In this document: piece after piece, positions 7,457-15,495 of the stretch
Layout: the number at the start of each line of letters is the position of its first letter
How positions within the stretch are numbered: position 1 is the first letter of the stretch
Assembly: GCA_002477755.1 (NCBI GenBank)
Contig: DLKD01000142.1
Location: 1 to 64,000 of the forward strand
Origin: Gordonia sp. UBA7599
Lineage (GTDB): Bacteria > Actinomycetota > Actinomycetes > Mycobacteriales > Mycobacteriaceae
DNA: 64,000 nt
Direction: 5' to 3'
Notes under the pieces: generated by a model
Seen by the model: the letters and a program-made list of their open reading frames with translations, nothing else
Database searches by the model: none
Told to the model about the DNA's origin: nothing
Program-made: the position numbers and the translations under genes

Positions 7457-8277
7457 GCGAACGACCCCTTTCCCCGCTTGCCGCCGTCCCCGAGGAGATC
7501 GGCGGCCACAACCTTCTCGTCGGGAAGAAGGTCGTCGTCACCGCCGCGGCCGGGACCGGAATCGGCTTCGCGACGGCCAGACGCGCACTTCTCGAGGGCG
7601 CCGACGTCCTCGTCTCCGACTTCCACGAGCGTCGTCTGGGTGAGACCGTCGAGACGCTGGCCGCCGAGTTCGGCGACCAGCAGGTCGCGTCCTTCGTCTG
7701 CGACGTGTCCAGCACCGAGCAGGTCGACGCGCTGATCGCGTCGGCGGCTCAGCAGCTGGGCCGCATCGACGTCCTGGTCAACAACGCCGGCCTCGGTGGC
7801 GAGACCCCCGTCGCCGACATGACCGACGAGCAGTGGGACCGCGTCCTCGACATCACTCTGAACAGCACGTTCCGGGCGACGCGGGCGGCGCTGCGGTACT
7901 TCCGCGACGCTGCAGCCGCGAATCCCGCTCAGCGCGGCGTCATCGTCAACAACGCCTCGGTCCTGGGCTGGCGCGCCCAGCGTGGGCAGGCGCACTACGC
8001 CGCGGCGAAGGCCGGCGTGATGGCGCTGACGCGATGTTCGGCCGTCGAGGCCGCCGACTACGGCGTGCGCATCAACGCCGTCTCACCGTCGATCGCCCGC
8101 CACCCGTTCCTGGCCAAGGTGACCAGCGACGAACTGCTCGACGAGCTCGCCGCGAACGAGGCCTATGGCCGCGCCGCCGAGGTCTGGGAGATCGCCGCCA
8201 CCATCGCGATGCTCGCCAGCGACTACACGACCTACCTCACCGGTGAGGTCGTCTCCATTTCCAGCCAGCGGGCCTGA
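7453..8277 (+). CDS. ipdF: Short-chain dehydrogenase IpdF
   Basis: The 274-residue SDR has a cofactor loop TAAAGTGIGFA near residue 30, the NNAG motif, and the catalytic HYAAAKAG (Tyr-x3-Lys). Its position directly after fadE30 and before fadA6 matches Rv3559c/IpdF, which oxidises the 5-hydroxyl of 5-OH-HIP-CoA derivatives. The ATG overlaps the fadE30 stop. The glycine loop reads AAAGTGIG rather than the common GxxxGIG, but this variant is seen in the family. It is expected to be under KstR2 control through the fadE30 promoter. Confidence 0.85.
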   Translation: MSERPLSPLAAVPEEIGGHNLLVGKKVVVTAAAGTGIGFATARRALLEGADVLVSDFHERRLGETVETLAAEFGDQQVASFVCDVSSTEQVDALIASAAQQLGRIDVLVNNAGLGGETPVADMTDEQWDRVLDITLNSTFRATRAALRYFRDAAAANPAQRGVIVNNASVLGWRAQRGQAHYAAAKAGVMALTRCSAVEAADYGVRINAVSPSIARHPFLAKVTSDELLDELAANEAYGRAAEVWEIAATIAMLASDYTTYLTGEVVSISSQRA

Positions 8278-8310
8278 CCCGCGCGAACCCCTTCGATCAG
8301 GAGAACAACA

Positions 8311-9468
8311 ATGAGCACCCCCCAGGCCTACATCGTCGACGCCGTCCGCACCCCCGTCGGCAAGAAGAACGGCACCCTCGCCCCCATGCACTCGGCCGAC
8401 CTCGGCGCCGAGATCATCACCGGCCTGCTCGACCGCACCGGAATCGACCCGGAGGTCGTCGACGACGTCGTCTTCGGCTGCCTCGACACCATCGGCTCGC
8501 AGTCGGGAAACATCGGCCGCACCGCGTGGCTCGCGGCCGGCGGACCGCTGGGCGTGCCCGGCACCACCATCGACCGTCAGTGCGGCTCCAGCCAGCAGGC
8601 CGTGCACTTCGCCGCCCAGGGCGTCATGAGCGGCACCCAGGACGTGGTGATCGCCGGCGGCGTGCAGAACATGAGCGCCATCCCGATCTCTGCGGCGATG
8701 ATCGTCGGTCAGCAGTACGGCTTCCACGGCCCGACCGCCGAGTCGGTCAAGTGGGTGGAGCGCTTCGGCGACGCCCAGATCAGCCAGTTCGTCGGCGCCG
8801 ACATGATGGCGCAGAAGTGGGACATCAGCCGCGAGGACATGGAGCGCTGGGCGCTGCAGAGCCACCAGCGCGCCCGCGCCGCCATCGACGAGGGCCGATT
8901 CAAGAACGAGATCGTCCCCGTCGGCGATTTCGCCGTCGACGAGACCGTCCGCGACACGACGCTGGAGAAGATGGCCGCGCTGGCACCGCTCTCGGAGGGC
9001 TCGCGCCTCACCGCCGCCGTCGCGTCGCAGATCTCCGACGGGGCGTCGGCGACGCTCGTGGTCTCGGAGAAGGCGCTCAAGGAGTACGGCCTGACCCCGC
9101 GGGCGCGCATCCACTACCTCACGGTGCGCGGCGACGACCCGATCATGATGCTCTCGGCGCCCATCCCGGCCACCGCGCACGCGTTGGCGAAGACGGGCCT
9201 GAGCATCGACGACATCGACGTCGTCGAGATCAACGAGGCGTTCGCTCCCGTCGTCCTGGCGTGGATCAAGGAGACCGGCGCAGATCCGGCCAAGGTCAAC
9301 CCCAACGGCGGCGCGATTGCGCTGGGCCATCCGCTCGGCGCGACCGGCACCAAGCTGTTCGCGACGCTGCTCAACGAGTTGGAGCGCACGGGCGGTCGCT
9401 ACGGGCTGCAGACGATGTGTGAGGGTGGCGGCACTGCCAACGTCACCATCATCGAGCGCCTGAGCTGA
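8311..9468 (+). CDS. fadA6: Thiolase FadA6
   Basis: This 385-residue thiolase has the acylation cysteine Cys91 in DRQCGSSQQAVH, the histidine in [15 protein letters not shown] and the second cysteine in MCEGGG near the C-terminus. FadA6 carries out the last thiolytic steps on ring-opened C/D-ring intermediates, releasing acetyl-CoA. The start has AGGAG 7 nt upstream (ATCAGGAGAACAACA). It lies 33 nt after ipdF in the same operon, the order fadE30-ipdF-fadA6 seen in mycobacteria. Confidence 0.88.
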   Translation: MSTPQAYIVDAVRTPVGKKNGTLAPMHSADLGAEIITGLLDRTGIDPEVVDDVVFGCLDTIGSQSGNIGRTAWLAAGGPLGVPGTTIDRQCGSSQQAVHFAAQGVMSGTQDVVIAGGVQNMSAIPISAAMIVGQQYGFHGPTAESVKWVERFGDAQISQFVGADMMAQKWDISREDMERWALQSHQRARAAIDEGRFKNEIVPVGDFAVDETVRDTTLEKMAALAPLSEGSRLTAAVASQISDGASATLVVSEKALKEYGLTPRARIHYLTVRGDDPIMMLSAPIPATAHALAKTGLSIDDIDVVEINEAFAPVVLAWIKETGADPAKVNPNGGAIALGHPLGATGTKLFATLLNELERTGGRYGLQTMCEGGGTANVTIIERLS

Positions 9469-9511
9469 CGGTCGTCGGCGCCGTGCCTGCAGGGCGTTAG
9501 TCGCACGGGTT

Positions 9512-9531
9512 ACTCGCGAGTTGGCTATGGT
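9512..9531 (+). promoter_or_regulatory. Putative promoter with ACTCGCGAGT palindrome before the reductase gene
   Basis: ACTCGCGAGT (9512-9521) is a perfect 10-bp palindrome lying just before a TATGGT -10 box (9526-9531), so a bound repressor would block the promoter. No KstR2-type box is seen here, so the reductase/desaturase pair may have its own regulator. Confidence 0.4.
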
Positions 9532-9563
9532 GAACCCACAGCCCAATTTGTGAGGGGGATCAC

Positions 9564-10646
9564 ATGCCCGAAGCCGGTGCCAGAGTCGAGATGCCGGCGC
9601 CGATGCGCCTGGCCGTTCGCGGTCTGCAGTACTTCACCTGGCCACTCAAGATCGACGATTACATCTCGTTGATCAACCCGCTGTGGTCCACGGTCGAGGC
9701 CAAGGGCCGCATCGAGCGCATCCACAACGAGACGCCCGATGCGGTGACTGTGTTCATCGTCCCCGGATTCCGGTGGCGCGGACACAAGGCGGGCCAGTAC
9801 CTGCGCGTCGGATTCGACATCGACGGCAAGCGCTATTGGCGCGCGTACTCGCTCAGCACCGACGCATCGCGTCCCGACGGTCAGATCACCATCACGGTCA
9901 AGCGCTCCGGTGACGGCATCGTCTCGAACTGGCTGAACTCCGGGCGCGGGCTCGGTGCGCTGGTGACCCTTGGCGAGGTCGAGGGACAGTTCATCCTGCC
10001 CGAGGCCGTGCCGCGCAAGCTGCTGTTCATCACCGCCGGAAGCGGCATCACGCCCGTCATGGCGATGCTGCGCGCGTTGGAGCGCGCCGGTGACATGCCC
10101 GACGTCGTGCACTTGCATTCGGCCAAGACGGCCGACGATGCGATCTTCGGCCCCGACCTCACGGCCCTGGCCGAATCGGAGGCGAACTACAACTACGTCC
10201 TGCGCGAGACCTCCGTCGACGGGCGCATCGAACCGTCGGCGCTCGACGAACTGTGCCCCGACTGGCGTGACCGGCAGGCCTACGCGTGCGGCCCGGGGGA
10301 GATGCTCGACGCGTTCCGCGAGCACGCGCTGTCCGTCGGGCACGACGTCAACGTCGAATCCTTCGAGCACATGGTGCGCGCGGCCTCGGGCCAAGGCGGG
10401 ACCATCACGTTCCAGCGCTCCGGCCAGACCGCGACCTGTGGACCGGACGAGGTGATCCTCGACGCCGGTGAGGCCGCCGATCTGAACCTGCCGTACGGCT
10501 GCCGGATCGGGATCTGCCACACCTGCGTCGGACGACTCGTCCACGGCGAGGTCCGCGACCTGCGTACCGGCGACGTGATGCTCGCCGGCACCGAGGTCCG
10601 CACCTGCGTCAACTGCCCCGAAGGCGACATCGTCCTGGATCTGTAG
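9564..10646 (+). CDS. Ferredoxin reductase-type electron transfer protein (Rv3230c / FdxB C-terminal type)
   Basis: The 360-residue protein combines a ferredoxin-NADP reductase module (GQYLRVGFDIDG, RAYSLS for FAD, FITAGSGITPVMAMLR for NAD(P)) with a C-terminal plant-type [2Fe-2S] domain. The cluster cysteines are in YGCRIGICHTC and, later, CVNCPEG. It should pass electrons to the desaturase encoded 109 nt downstream, as Rv3230c does for DesA3. In M. tuberculosis the KstR2 regulon has FdxB, a desaturase-reductase fusion; this gene and the next could be its split counterpart. The ATG has GAGGGGGATCAC upstream. Confidence 0.85.
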   Translation: MPEAGARVEMPAPMRLAVRGLQYFTWPLKIDDYISLINPLWSTVEAKGRIERIHNETPDAVTVFIVPGFRWRGHKAGQYLRVGFDIDGKRYWRAYSLSTDASRPDGQITITVKRSGDGIVSNWLNSGRGLGALVTLGEVEGQFILPEAVPRKLLFITAGSGITPVMAMLRALERAGDMPDVVHLHSAKTADDAIFGPDLTALAESEANYNYVLRETSVDGRIEPSALDELCPDWRDRQAYACGPGEMLDAFREHALSVGHDVNVESFEHMVRAASGQGGTITFQRSGQTATCGPDEVILDAGEAADLNLPYGCRIGICHTCVGRLVHGEVRDLRTGDVMLAGTEVRTCVNCPEGDIVLDL

Positions 10647-10755
10647 ATCGAGCCGGCTCACCGTCGTAAGAATCTTTTTAGCCCGTTATTCCAGCCCCAG
10701 CTTTCCAGCCCAACCCCCGTGCCGCCCCTCGTCGGGTGATGACAAGGAGTACCCA

Positions 10756-11910
10756 ATGACCACCACCGACTACCAGATCAACCCGCTGTCACAACTGTCG
10801 CCGGAGGAGATCGAGCAGATCGGCGCCGAGTTCGACGCCATCCACGATGAGGTGTTCAACAGCCTCGGCGACAAGGACGCGGAGTACATCCGCAGCGTCA
10901 TCGCCCTGCACCGCCAGCTCGCGCTGCTGGGCCGCGCCATCCTGCTGGGCTCGCGGTACAAGCCGGCCTGGCTGCTGGGCACCGGCGTGCTCGGGATCGC
11001 CAAGATCCTGGAGAACATGGAGATCGGGCACAACGTCATGCACGGCCAGTGGGACTGGATGCAGGACCCGAAGATCAACTCCACGTCGTGGGACTGGGAC
11101 AGCGCGTCGACCAAGGAGGCGTGGAAGCACTCGCACAACTACGTGCACCACACCTTCACCAATATCCGCGGCAAGGACAAGGATCTCGGCTACGAGATCA
11201 TGCGCATCGACGAGAACCAGCCGTGGAAGCCGGTGTACCTGGCCCAGCCGTTCTACAACCTCATCCTCGCTGCATTCTTCGAGTGGGGCGTGGCGCTGCA
11301 CGATCTCGATATTGAGGCGATCCTCAAGGGTGAGAAGTCCAAAGAGCTGATGGTGGCCGAAGCGCGCGGCATGGGCTACAAGGCGTGGCGGCAGATCGCC
11401 AAGGACTACATCGCCTTCCCGCTGCTGTCGGGACCCAAGGGCTTTGTGCCGACGCTGACCGCCAACTTCACCGCCAACATCATCCGCAACGTCTGGGCAT
11501 ACGCGATCATCTTCTGCGGTCACTTCCCCGACCAGTGCTACACGTTCAGCGAGGAGGAGACCGAGAACGAGGGCCGCGGCGGCTTCTACCTCCGCCAGCT
11601 CCTCGGCTCGGCGAACATCGAAGGATCGCCGATCTTCCACGTCATGGCCGGCAACCTCGGCTACCAGGTGGAGCACCACATCTTCCCCGACATGCCGTCG
11701 AGCCGGTACGCGCAGATCGCGCCGAAGGTCAAGGAGATCTGCGAGCGCCACAAGCTGCCCTACAACTCCGGACGCCTGGGCAAGCAGTTCTTCTCCGTGC
11801 AGCGCAAGATCCTGCGGTTCGCCTTCCCCGGTGGCAAGCCGGGCAAGAAGCAGGGGCCCTACGTGCCGCTTGAGGACAACGCGATCCCGCGGCCGCTGGT
11901 GTCCATCTGA
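10756..11910 (+). CDS. Membrane fatty acyl-CoA desaturase (DesA3-like)
   Basis: The 384-residue protein has three histidine boxes of membrane di-iron desaturases: GHNVMHGQ near residue 95, HSHNYVHHTF near 125 and QVEHHIFP near 310. Hydrophobic stretches lie around residues 55-85 and 235-260. It is of the DesA3 stearoyl-CoA delta-9 type and needs the upstream NADPH reductase. The start has AAGGAGT 8 nt before the ATG. Membrane-lipid desaturation is the default reading. Its place inside the KstR2 block also allows a steroid-related role like that proposed for the desaturase half of FdxB. Confidence 0.82.
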   Translation: MTTTDYQINPLSQLSPEEIEQIGAEFDAIHDEVFNSLGDKDAEYIRSVIALHRQLALLGRAILLGSRYKPAWLLGTGVLGIAKILENMEIGHNVMHGQWDWMQDPKINSTSWDWDSASTKEAWKHSHNYVHHTFTNIRGKDKDLGYEIMRIDENQPWKPVYLAQPFYNLILAAFFEWGVALHDLDIEAILKGEKSKELMVAEARGMGYKAWRQIAKDYIAFPLLSGPKGFVPTLTANFTANIIRNVWAYAIIFCGHFPDQCYTFSEEETENEGRGGFYLRQLLGSANIEGSPIFHVMAGNLGYQVEHHIFPDMPSSRYAQIAPKVKEICERHKLPYNSGRLGKQFFSVQRKILRFAFPGGKPGKKQGPYVPLEDNAIPRPLVSI

Positions 11911-11916
11911 CGGTCG

Positions 11917-11982
11917 GGGGTCTCGACTTTCGGTGGTCGAGTGCGCCCGCAAGCGGAGCGAGCGAGCGTGTATCGAGACCCC
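11917..11982. repeat. Intergenic palindromic repeat, copy 2, terminator-like
   Basis: GGGGTCTCGA (11917-11926) pairs perfectly with TCGAGACCCC (11973-11982). The enclosed sequence CGGTGGTCGAGTGCGCCCGC... is almost the reverse complement of the copy at 4413-4462. Placed 7 nt after the desaturase stop, it could also end transcription. Confidence 0.65.
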
Positions 11983-12024
11983 GCAGCTGTGATGCACACC
12001 ACCTCCCGGGGTAGGATCGGAATA

Positions 12025-12042
12025 GAAACAGCAATCTGTCTC
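12025..12042. promoter_or_regulatory. Imperfect inverted repeat before the aldehyde dehydrogenase
   Basis: GAAACAG-CAAT-CTGTCTC (one mismatch) lies about 8 nt after a TAGGAT -10-like box at 12012, in the likely leader of the aldehyde dehydrogenase gene. It could be an operator. No further support is visible. Confidence 0.25.
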
Positions 12043-12076
12043 AATCCTTAAACGCGTCCAATGCAGGGAGTTCTAC

Positions 12077-13585
12077 ATGACCAAGCCAGCTGAAGCCGGC
12101 GTGCGTACCGGCGACAACGTTTCCTCCGAGGCCCACACCATGGAGGAACTGCTGGAGATCCAGCGCGCGGCGTTCCTGCGCGACGGAATCCCCGACGCCA
12201 AGACGCGCATCGACCGGATCAACCGGCTGCAGGCGTTGCTGCTCGACAACTCCGACGAGATCTGTGAGGCGCTGGACGCCGACTTCGGCACGCGTCCGCG
12301 CGAGCTGTCGGTCGCCGCGGACGTGGCCGGTTGCATGATCGACCTCACCCACCAGCGGCGCAGCCTCGAGAAGTGGATGAAGGAGACCAACGTCGCCAAG
12401 GTGCAGGGCCTGCTGGGTTACAAGCAGCGCCTGCGTCACGACCCACTCGGGGTCGTCGGGATCATGGGCCCGTGGAACTTCCCGCTGCAGCTGACGATCG
12501 TGCCCGCTGGCTCGGCATTCGCCGCGGGCAACCGCATCCTGATGCGCCCGTCGTCGATCACCGCGAGGACCACCGACGTCATCGCCAAGCACGCGCCGGA
12601 CTACTTCTCCATCGAAGAATTCGCAGTCATCACCTCCAAGCACGGCGGCGGATCGGACTTCGCCAAGCTGAAGGTGGACCACATGTTCTTCACCGGTTCA
12701 CCCGAGGTCGGCGCGTCTGTCGCGGCCGAGGCCGGTAAGAACCTGGTGCCCGTCACGCTGGAACTGGGCGGCAAGAATCCGGTCATCGTCGACGTCGACA
12801 CCGACGTCGCCAAGGCCGCCAAAATCATCGCCGACGCCCGGATGGTCAACGGTGGCCAGGTCTGTCTGTGCCCGGACTACGTCTTCGTGCCCGAGGGCAA
12901 GGTCGGCGAGTTCACCGACAAGGTCATCGAGCGGTGGACGCAGAACTACCCGACGGTGCTGACCAACAACCAGTACACGTCGACGATCAACAACAAGAAC
13001 TACGAGCGGATCGTCGGGCTGATCGACGACGCGGTCGATCTCGGCGCGACCAAGCGTCAAGTAATCCCCGCCGGTGAGGATCTGCCCGATGCGTTGGCGC
13101 GCAAGATCCCCCCGACCCTGCTCACCGGGGTCAAGGCCGGCATGAAGATCGAGGAGGACGAGGTCTTCGGACCGGTCCTGACCGTCTACCCCTATCGCGA
13201 GCTCGGCGAGGCGATCGACAAGATCAACTCCGCCGGCCACCCGCTCACCCTCTACTGGATCGGCAACGATAACGACCGCCTCAAGCGCGTCGCCGACAAC
13301 ACGCGCAGCGGCTCGATCAGCGGCAACGACTTCGCGCTGCACCTCTTCAGCCACGGCCTGCCGTTCGGCGGCGTCGGGCGCTCGGGGATGGGCAACTACC
13401 ACGGCAAGTTCGGGTTCGACACCTTCAGCCACGCCCGCGCGGTCACCGTGTCGTCGATGCCGATCAGCGTCGCTGAGATGATGTCGGCTCCGTTCACCAG
13501 CCGCGACGCGAAGCTCTTCGACAGCCAGGTGAATATGTTCCGTCGATTCCTGAAGGGGTCGATCCGCAAGAACGCCAAGCGGTAG
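12077..13585 (+). CDS. Coniferyl aldehyde dehydrogenase-type ALDH
   Basis: The 502-residue protein is an aldehyde dehydrogenase of the coniferyl/long-chain membrane-associated group. It shows GIMGPWNFPLQLT, the NAD-site FFTGSPEVG, the catalytic Glu in LELGGKNP near residue 235, and the nucleophilic Cys in NGGQVCLCPDY near 270. The C-terminal part has SGMGNYHGKFGFDTFSHARAV. It oxidises fatty or aryl aldehydes to acids. The ATG has GCAGGGAG upstream. A serine hydrolase gene begins 2 nt after its stop. It lies inside the KstR2 block but has no matching operator, so any link to steroids is unproven. Confidence 0.85.
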   Translation: MTKPAEAGVRTGDNVSSEAHTMEELLEIQRAAFLRDGIPDAKTRIDRINRLQALLLDNSDEICEALDADFGTRPRELSVAADVAGCMIDLTHQRRSLEKWMKETNVAKVQGLLGYKQRLRHDPLGVVGIMGPWNFPLQLTIVPAGSAFAAGNRILMRPSSITARTTDVIAKHAPDYFSIEEFAVITSKHGGGSDFAKLKVDHMFFTGSPEVGASVAAEAGKNLVPVTLELGGKNPVIVDVDTDVAKAAKIIADARMVNGGQVCLCPDYVFVPEGKVGEFTDKVIERWTQNYPTVLTNNQYTSTINNKNYERIVGLIDDAVDLGATKRQVIPAGEDLPDALARKIPPTLLTGVKAGMKIEEDEVFGPVLTVYPYRELGEAIDKINSAGHPLTLYWIGNDNDRLKRVADNTRSGSISGNDFALHLFSHGLPFGGVGRSGMGNYHGKFGFDTFSHARAVTVSSMPISVAEMMSAPFTSRDAKLFDSQVNMFRRFLKGSIRKNAKR

Positions 13586-13587
13586 CG

Positions 13588-14796
13588 ATGACCGTCCAGG
13601 GGGTTTCTGATCCGCGGTTCGACCACGTTCGGACCACGTTCGGCCGGCTTTTCGACGGTCCGATCCGCGGTGGCGGTGCTCTGTGCGTGTACGAGAACGG
13701 CGTTCCCGTCGTCGACATCTGGGGTGGCACGTCGGACCGTCGCGGCAAGCGGCCGTGGGCACCGTCGACCGGTGCGATGCTCTACTCGGCGTCGAAGGGG
13801 CTCTCGGCGATCGTCGTGCACCGCCTCGCCGACCGCGGGCTCATCGACTACGACGAGCCAGTCGCGAAGTATTGGTCGGAGTTCGCGGGTAGCAACATCA
13901 CCGTGCGCAAGCTCATGCTGCACCGCGGCGGGTTGTCGCAGCTGCGTGGGATCGCCAGCCATCCCGGCGACCTGCTCGACCACGAACTGATGCACACGCG
14001 GCTCGCCATGGCCCTGCCCGATCGCCACTTCGGCGCCCCCGCCTATCACGCCCTCACGTTCGGGTGGCTGATGAGCGGTCTGGCCGGGGCGGTGACCGGC
14101 AAGTCGATGCGCGAACTGTGGGTCGAGGAGATCGCCGAGCCGCTCGGCACCGACGAGCTGTCGCTGGGCGCGCCACCGAAGTCCAGCGATATGGTCGTCG
14201 CCGAGTTCGTGGACCCGTTCCTCGTCGGCGAACTCGCCCTGCGCGACTCGCTGCTCTCGGCGGTGAGCAAACTGCCGATTTCGCTGGGTGCGATGGCCGG
14301 GGCCGTGCATGTCGGACGGGGCAGCGCCAACCTGCTCAAGGGCGACGACCCGGCGCTGTTCGACGCGCAGATGCCCGCCGCCAACGGTGTGGCATCGGCG
14401 CGCGCCTTGGCGCGGGTCTATGCGCCGCTGGCCACCGACGGCACTCTCGACGGCAAGCGGTTCTTGTCCCCGGAGGCGGTGCGTTCCTTCGAGGCGCCGT
14501 ACCGCCTGCGTCTCGACCGCGCGTTGGGCATCCCGATGTCGTGGAACCACGGCTTCCACCGTGCGCCCATCCCTGTCGCGAACGGCTTCGGCCACGTCGG
14601 GATCAACGGATGCTTCGGCTGGGCCGACCCGGCCACCGGGCTGTCCGTCGGCTTTGTGCACAACCGCCGCCTGTCGACGATGGTCGCCGACCTCGGTGCT
14701 TTCCTCTGGCTGCTGCCGTTGATCAACAAGGCGGCTGGCAAGCGCCGGCCGCCGACGGGCAAGTCGGGGCGTCCGGGACTGACTATCGCCAGCTGA
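13588..14796 (+). CDS. Beta-lactamase-fold serine hydrolase/esterase (class C, EstB-type)
   Basis: This 402-residue protein has the class C beta-lactamase / family VIII esterase fold. The nucleophile motif SASK (SxxK) is near residue 71, a YHALTFGW segment (Tyr motif) near 152, and GFGHVGINGC near 335 replaces the KTG box. No signal peptide is visible, so a cytoplasmic esterase or lipase is more likely than a beta-lactamase; mycobacterial relatives include LipL/LipE-type proteins. It starts 2 nt after the aldehyde dehydrogenase and is certainly cotranscribed with it. The substrate is unknown. Confidence 0.8.
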   Translation: MTVQGVSDPRFDHVRTTFGRLFDGPIRGGGALCVYENGVPVVDIWGGTSDRRGKRPWAPSTGAMLYSASKGLSAIVVHRLADRGLIDYDEPVAKYWSEFAGSNITVRKLMLHRGGLSQLRGIASHPGDLLDHELMHTRLAMALPDRHFGAPAYHALTFGWLMSGLAGAVTGKSMRELWVEEIAEPLGTDELSLGAPPKSSDMVVAEFVDPFLVGELALRDSLLSAVSKLPISLGAMAGAVHVGRGSANLLKGDDPALFDAQMPAANGVASARALARVYAPLATDGTLDGKRFLSPEAVRSFEAPYRLRLDRALGIPMSWNHGFHRAPIPVANGFGHVGINGCFGWADPATGLSVGFVHNRRLSTMVADLGAFLWLLPLINKAAGKRRPPTGKSGRPGLTIAS

Positions 14797-14830
14797 TCGT
14801 CGAAGGCTCCTCGCCGTGTAGGTCGAAACA

Positions 14831-14844
14831 ACCAAGCACTTGCT
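14831..14844 (+). promoter_or_regulatory. KstR2 operator before kstR2
   Basis: ACCAAGCACTTGCT matches the AnCAAGnnCTTGnT core at every fixed base. A TAGGGT -10 box starts in the next few bases, so binding would block the promoter; KstR2 very likely represses itself. Confidence 0.85.
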
Positions 14845-14878
14845 AGGGTAGATACGACCTGGATGTTGAGGAGGTGCG

Positions 14879-15478
14879 GTGGCGACCGGTGCTGCGGGGT
14901 CGGGGGCTACCCGACGCGACGAGTTGCTGGGCATTGCCGGGCAGCTGTTTGCCGACCGCGGATTGCGCTCGACGACGGTGCGCGACATCGCCGACACTGC
15001 GGGCATCCTCTCGGGCAGCCTGTACCACCACTTCGACTCCAAGGAGTCGATGGTCGATGAGCTGCTGCGCGGGTTTCTCGACGGTCTTTTCGCCCGGTAC
15101 CGCGAGATCGCTGCTGCCGGATTGTCGGCCACCGAGACGTTGCGGCAGTTGGTCATCGCCTCTTTCGAGGCCATTGACAGTCGACACACCGCCGTCGCGA
15201 TCTACCAGAACGAGGCGCGTCACCTCGCGTCGCAAGACCGGTTCGGCTACATCAACGAGCGCAACACCGAGTTCCAGGACCTCTGGGAGTCGGTGCTGCG
15301 ACGGGGGGTGGCCGAAGGCGACTTCCGTTCCGACCTCGACGTCGACCTGGTCTACCGCTTCCTGCGCGACACCGTGTGGGTCGCCGTTCGCTGGTACCGG
15401 CCCGGTGGGTCGAAGTCGGTCGATGAGATTGCCGACCAGTATCTGGGCGTCGTGCTCGACGGCATCCTGCCCCGCTGA
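14879..15478 (+). CDS. kstR2: TetR-family repressor KstR2
   Basis: The 199-residue TetR protein closely resembles KstR2 of M. tuberculosis (Rv3557c) along its length: ADRGLRSTTVRDIADTAGILSGSLYHHFDSKE in the helix-turn-helix region (split here: the recognition helix is SGSLYHHF), then VDELLRGFLDGLFARYR, and at the C-terminus DLVYRFLRDTVWVAVRWYRPGG. KstR2 represses the C/D-ring genes and is released by HIP-CoA. The GTG start follows GAGGAGGT. A perfect operator sits upstream. The regulated sites I can find are at 6118, 14831 and 22341. Confidence 0.93.
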   Translation: MATGAAGSGATRRDELLGIAGQLFADRGLRSTTVRDIADTAGILSGSLYHHFDSKESMVDELLRGFLDGLFARYREIAAAGLSATETLRQLVIASFEAIDSRHTAVAIYQNEARHLASQDRFGYINERNTEFQDLWESVLRRGVAEGDFRSDLDVDLVYRFLRDTVWVAVRWYRPGGSKSVDEIADQYLGVVLDGILPR

Positions 15479-15495
15479 CTCAGCGTCGCGCGGGG

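Noticed and set aside
8083-9546. 487-codon open frame opposite fadA6
   Set aside because: Mirror frame of a confident thiolase; no start signal or recognisable fold.
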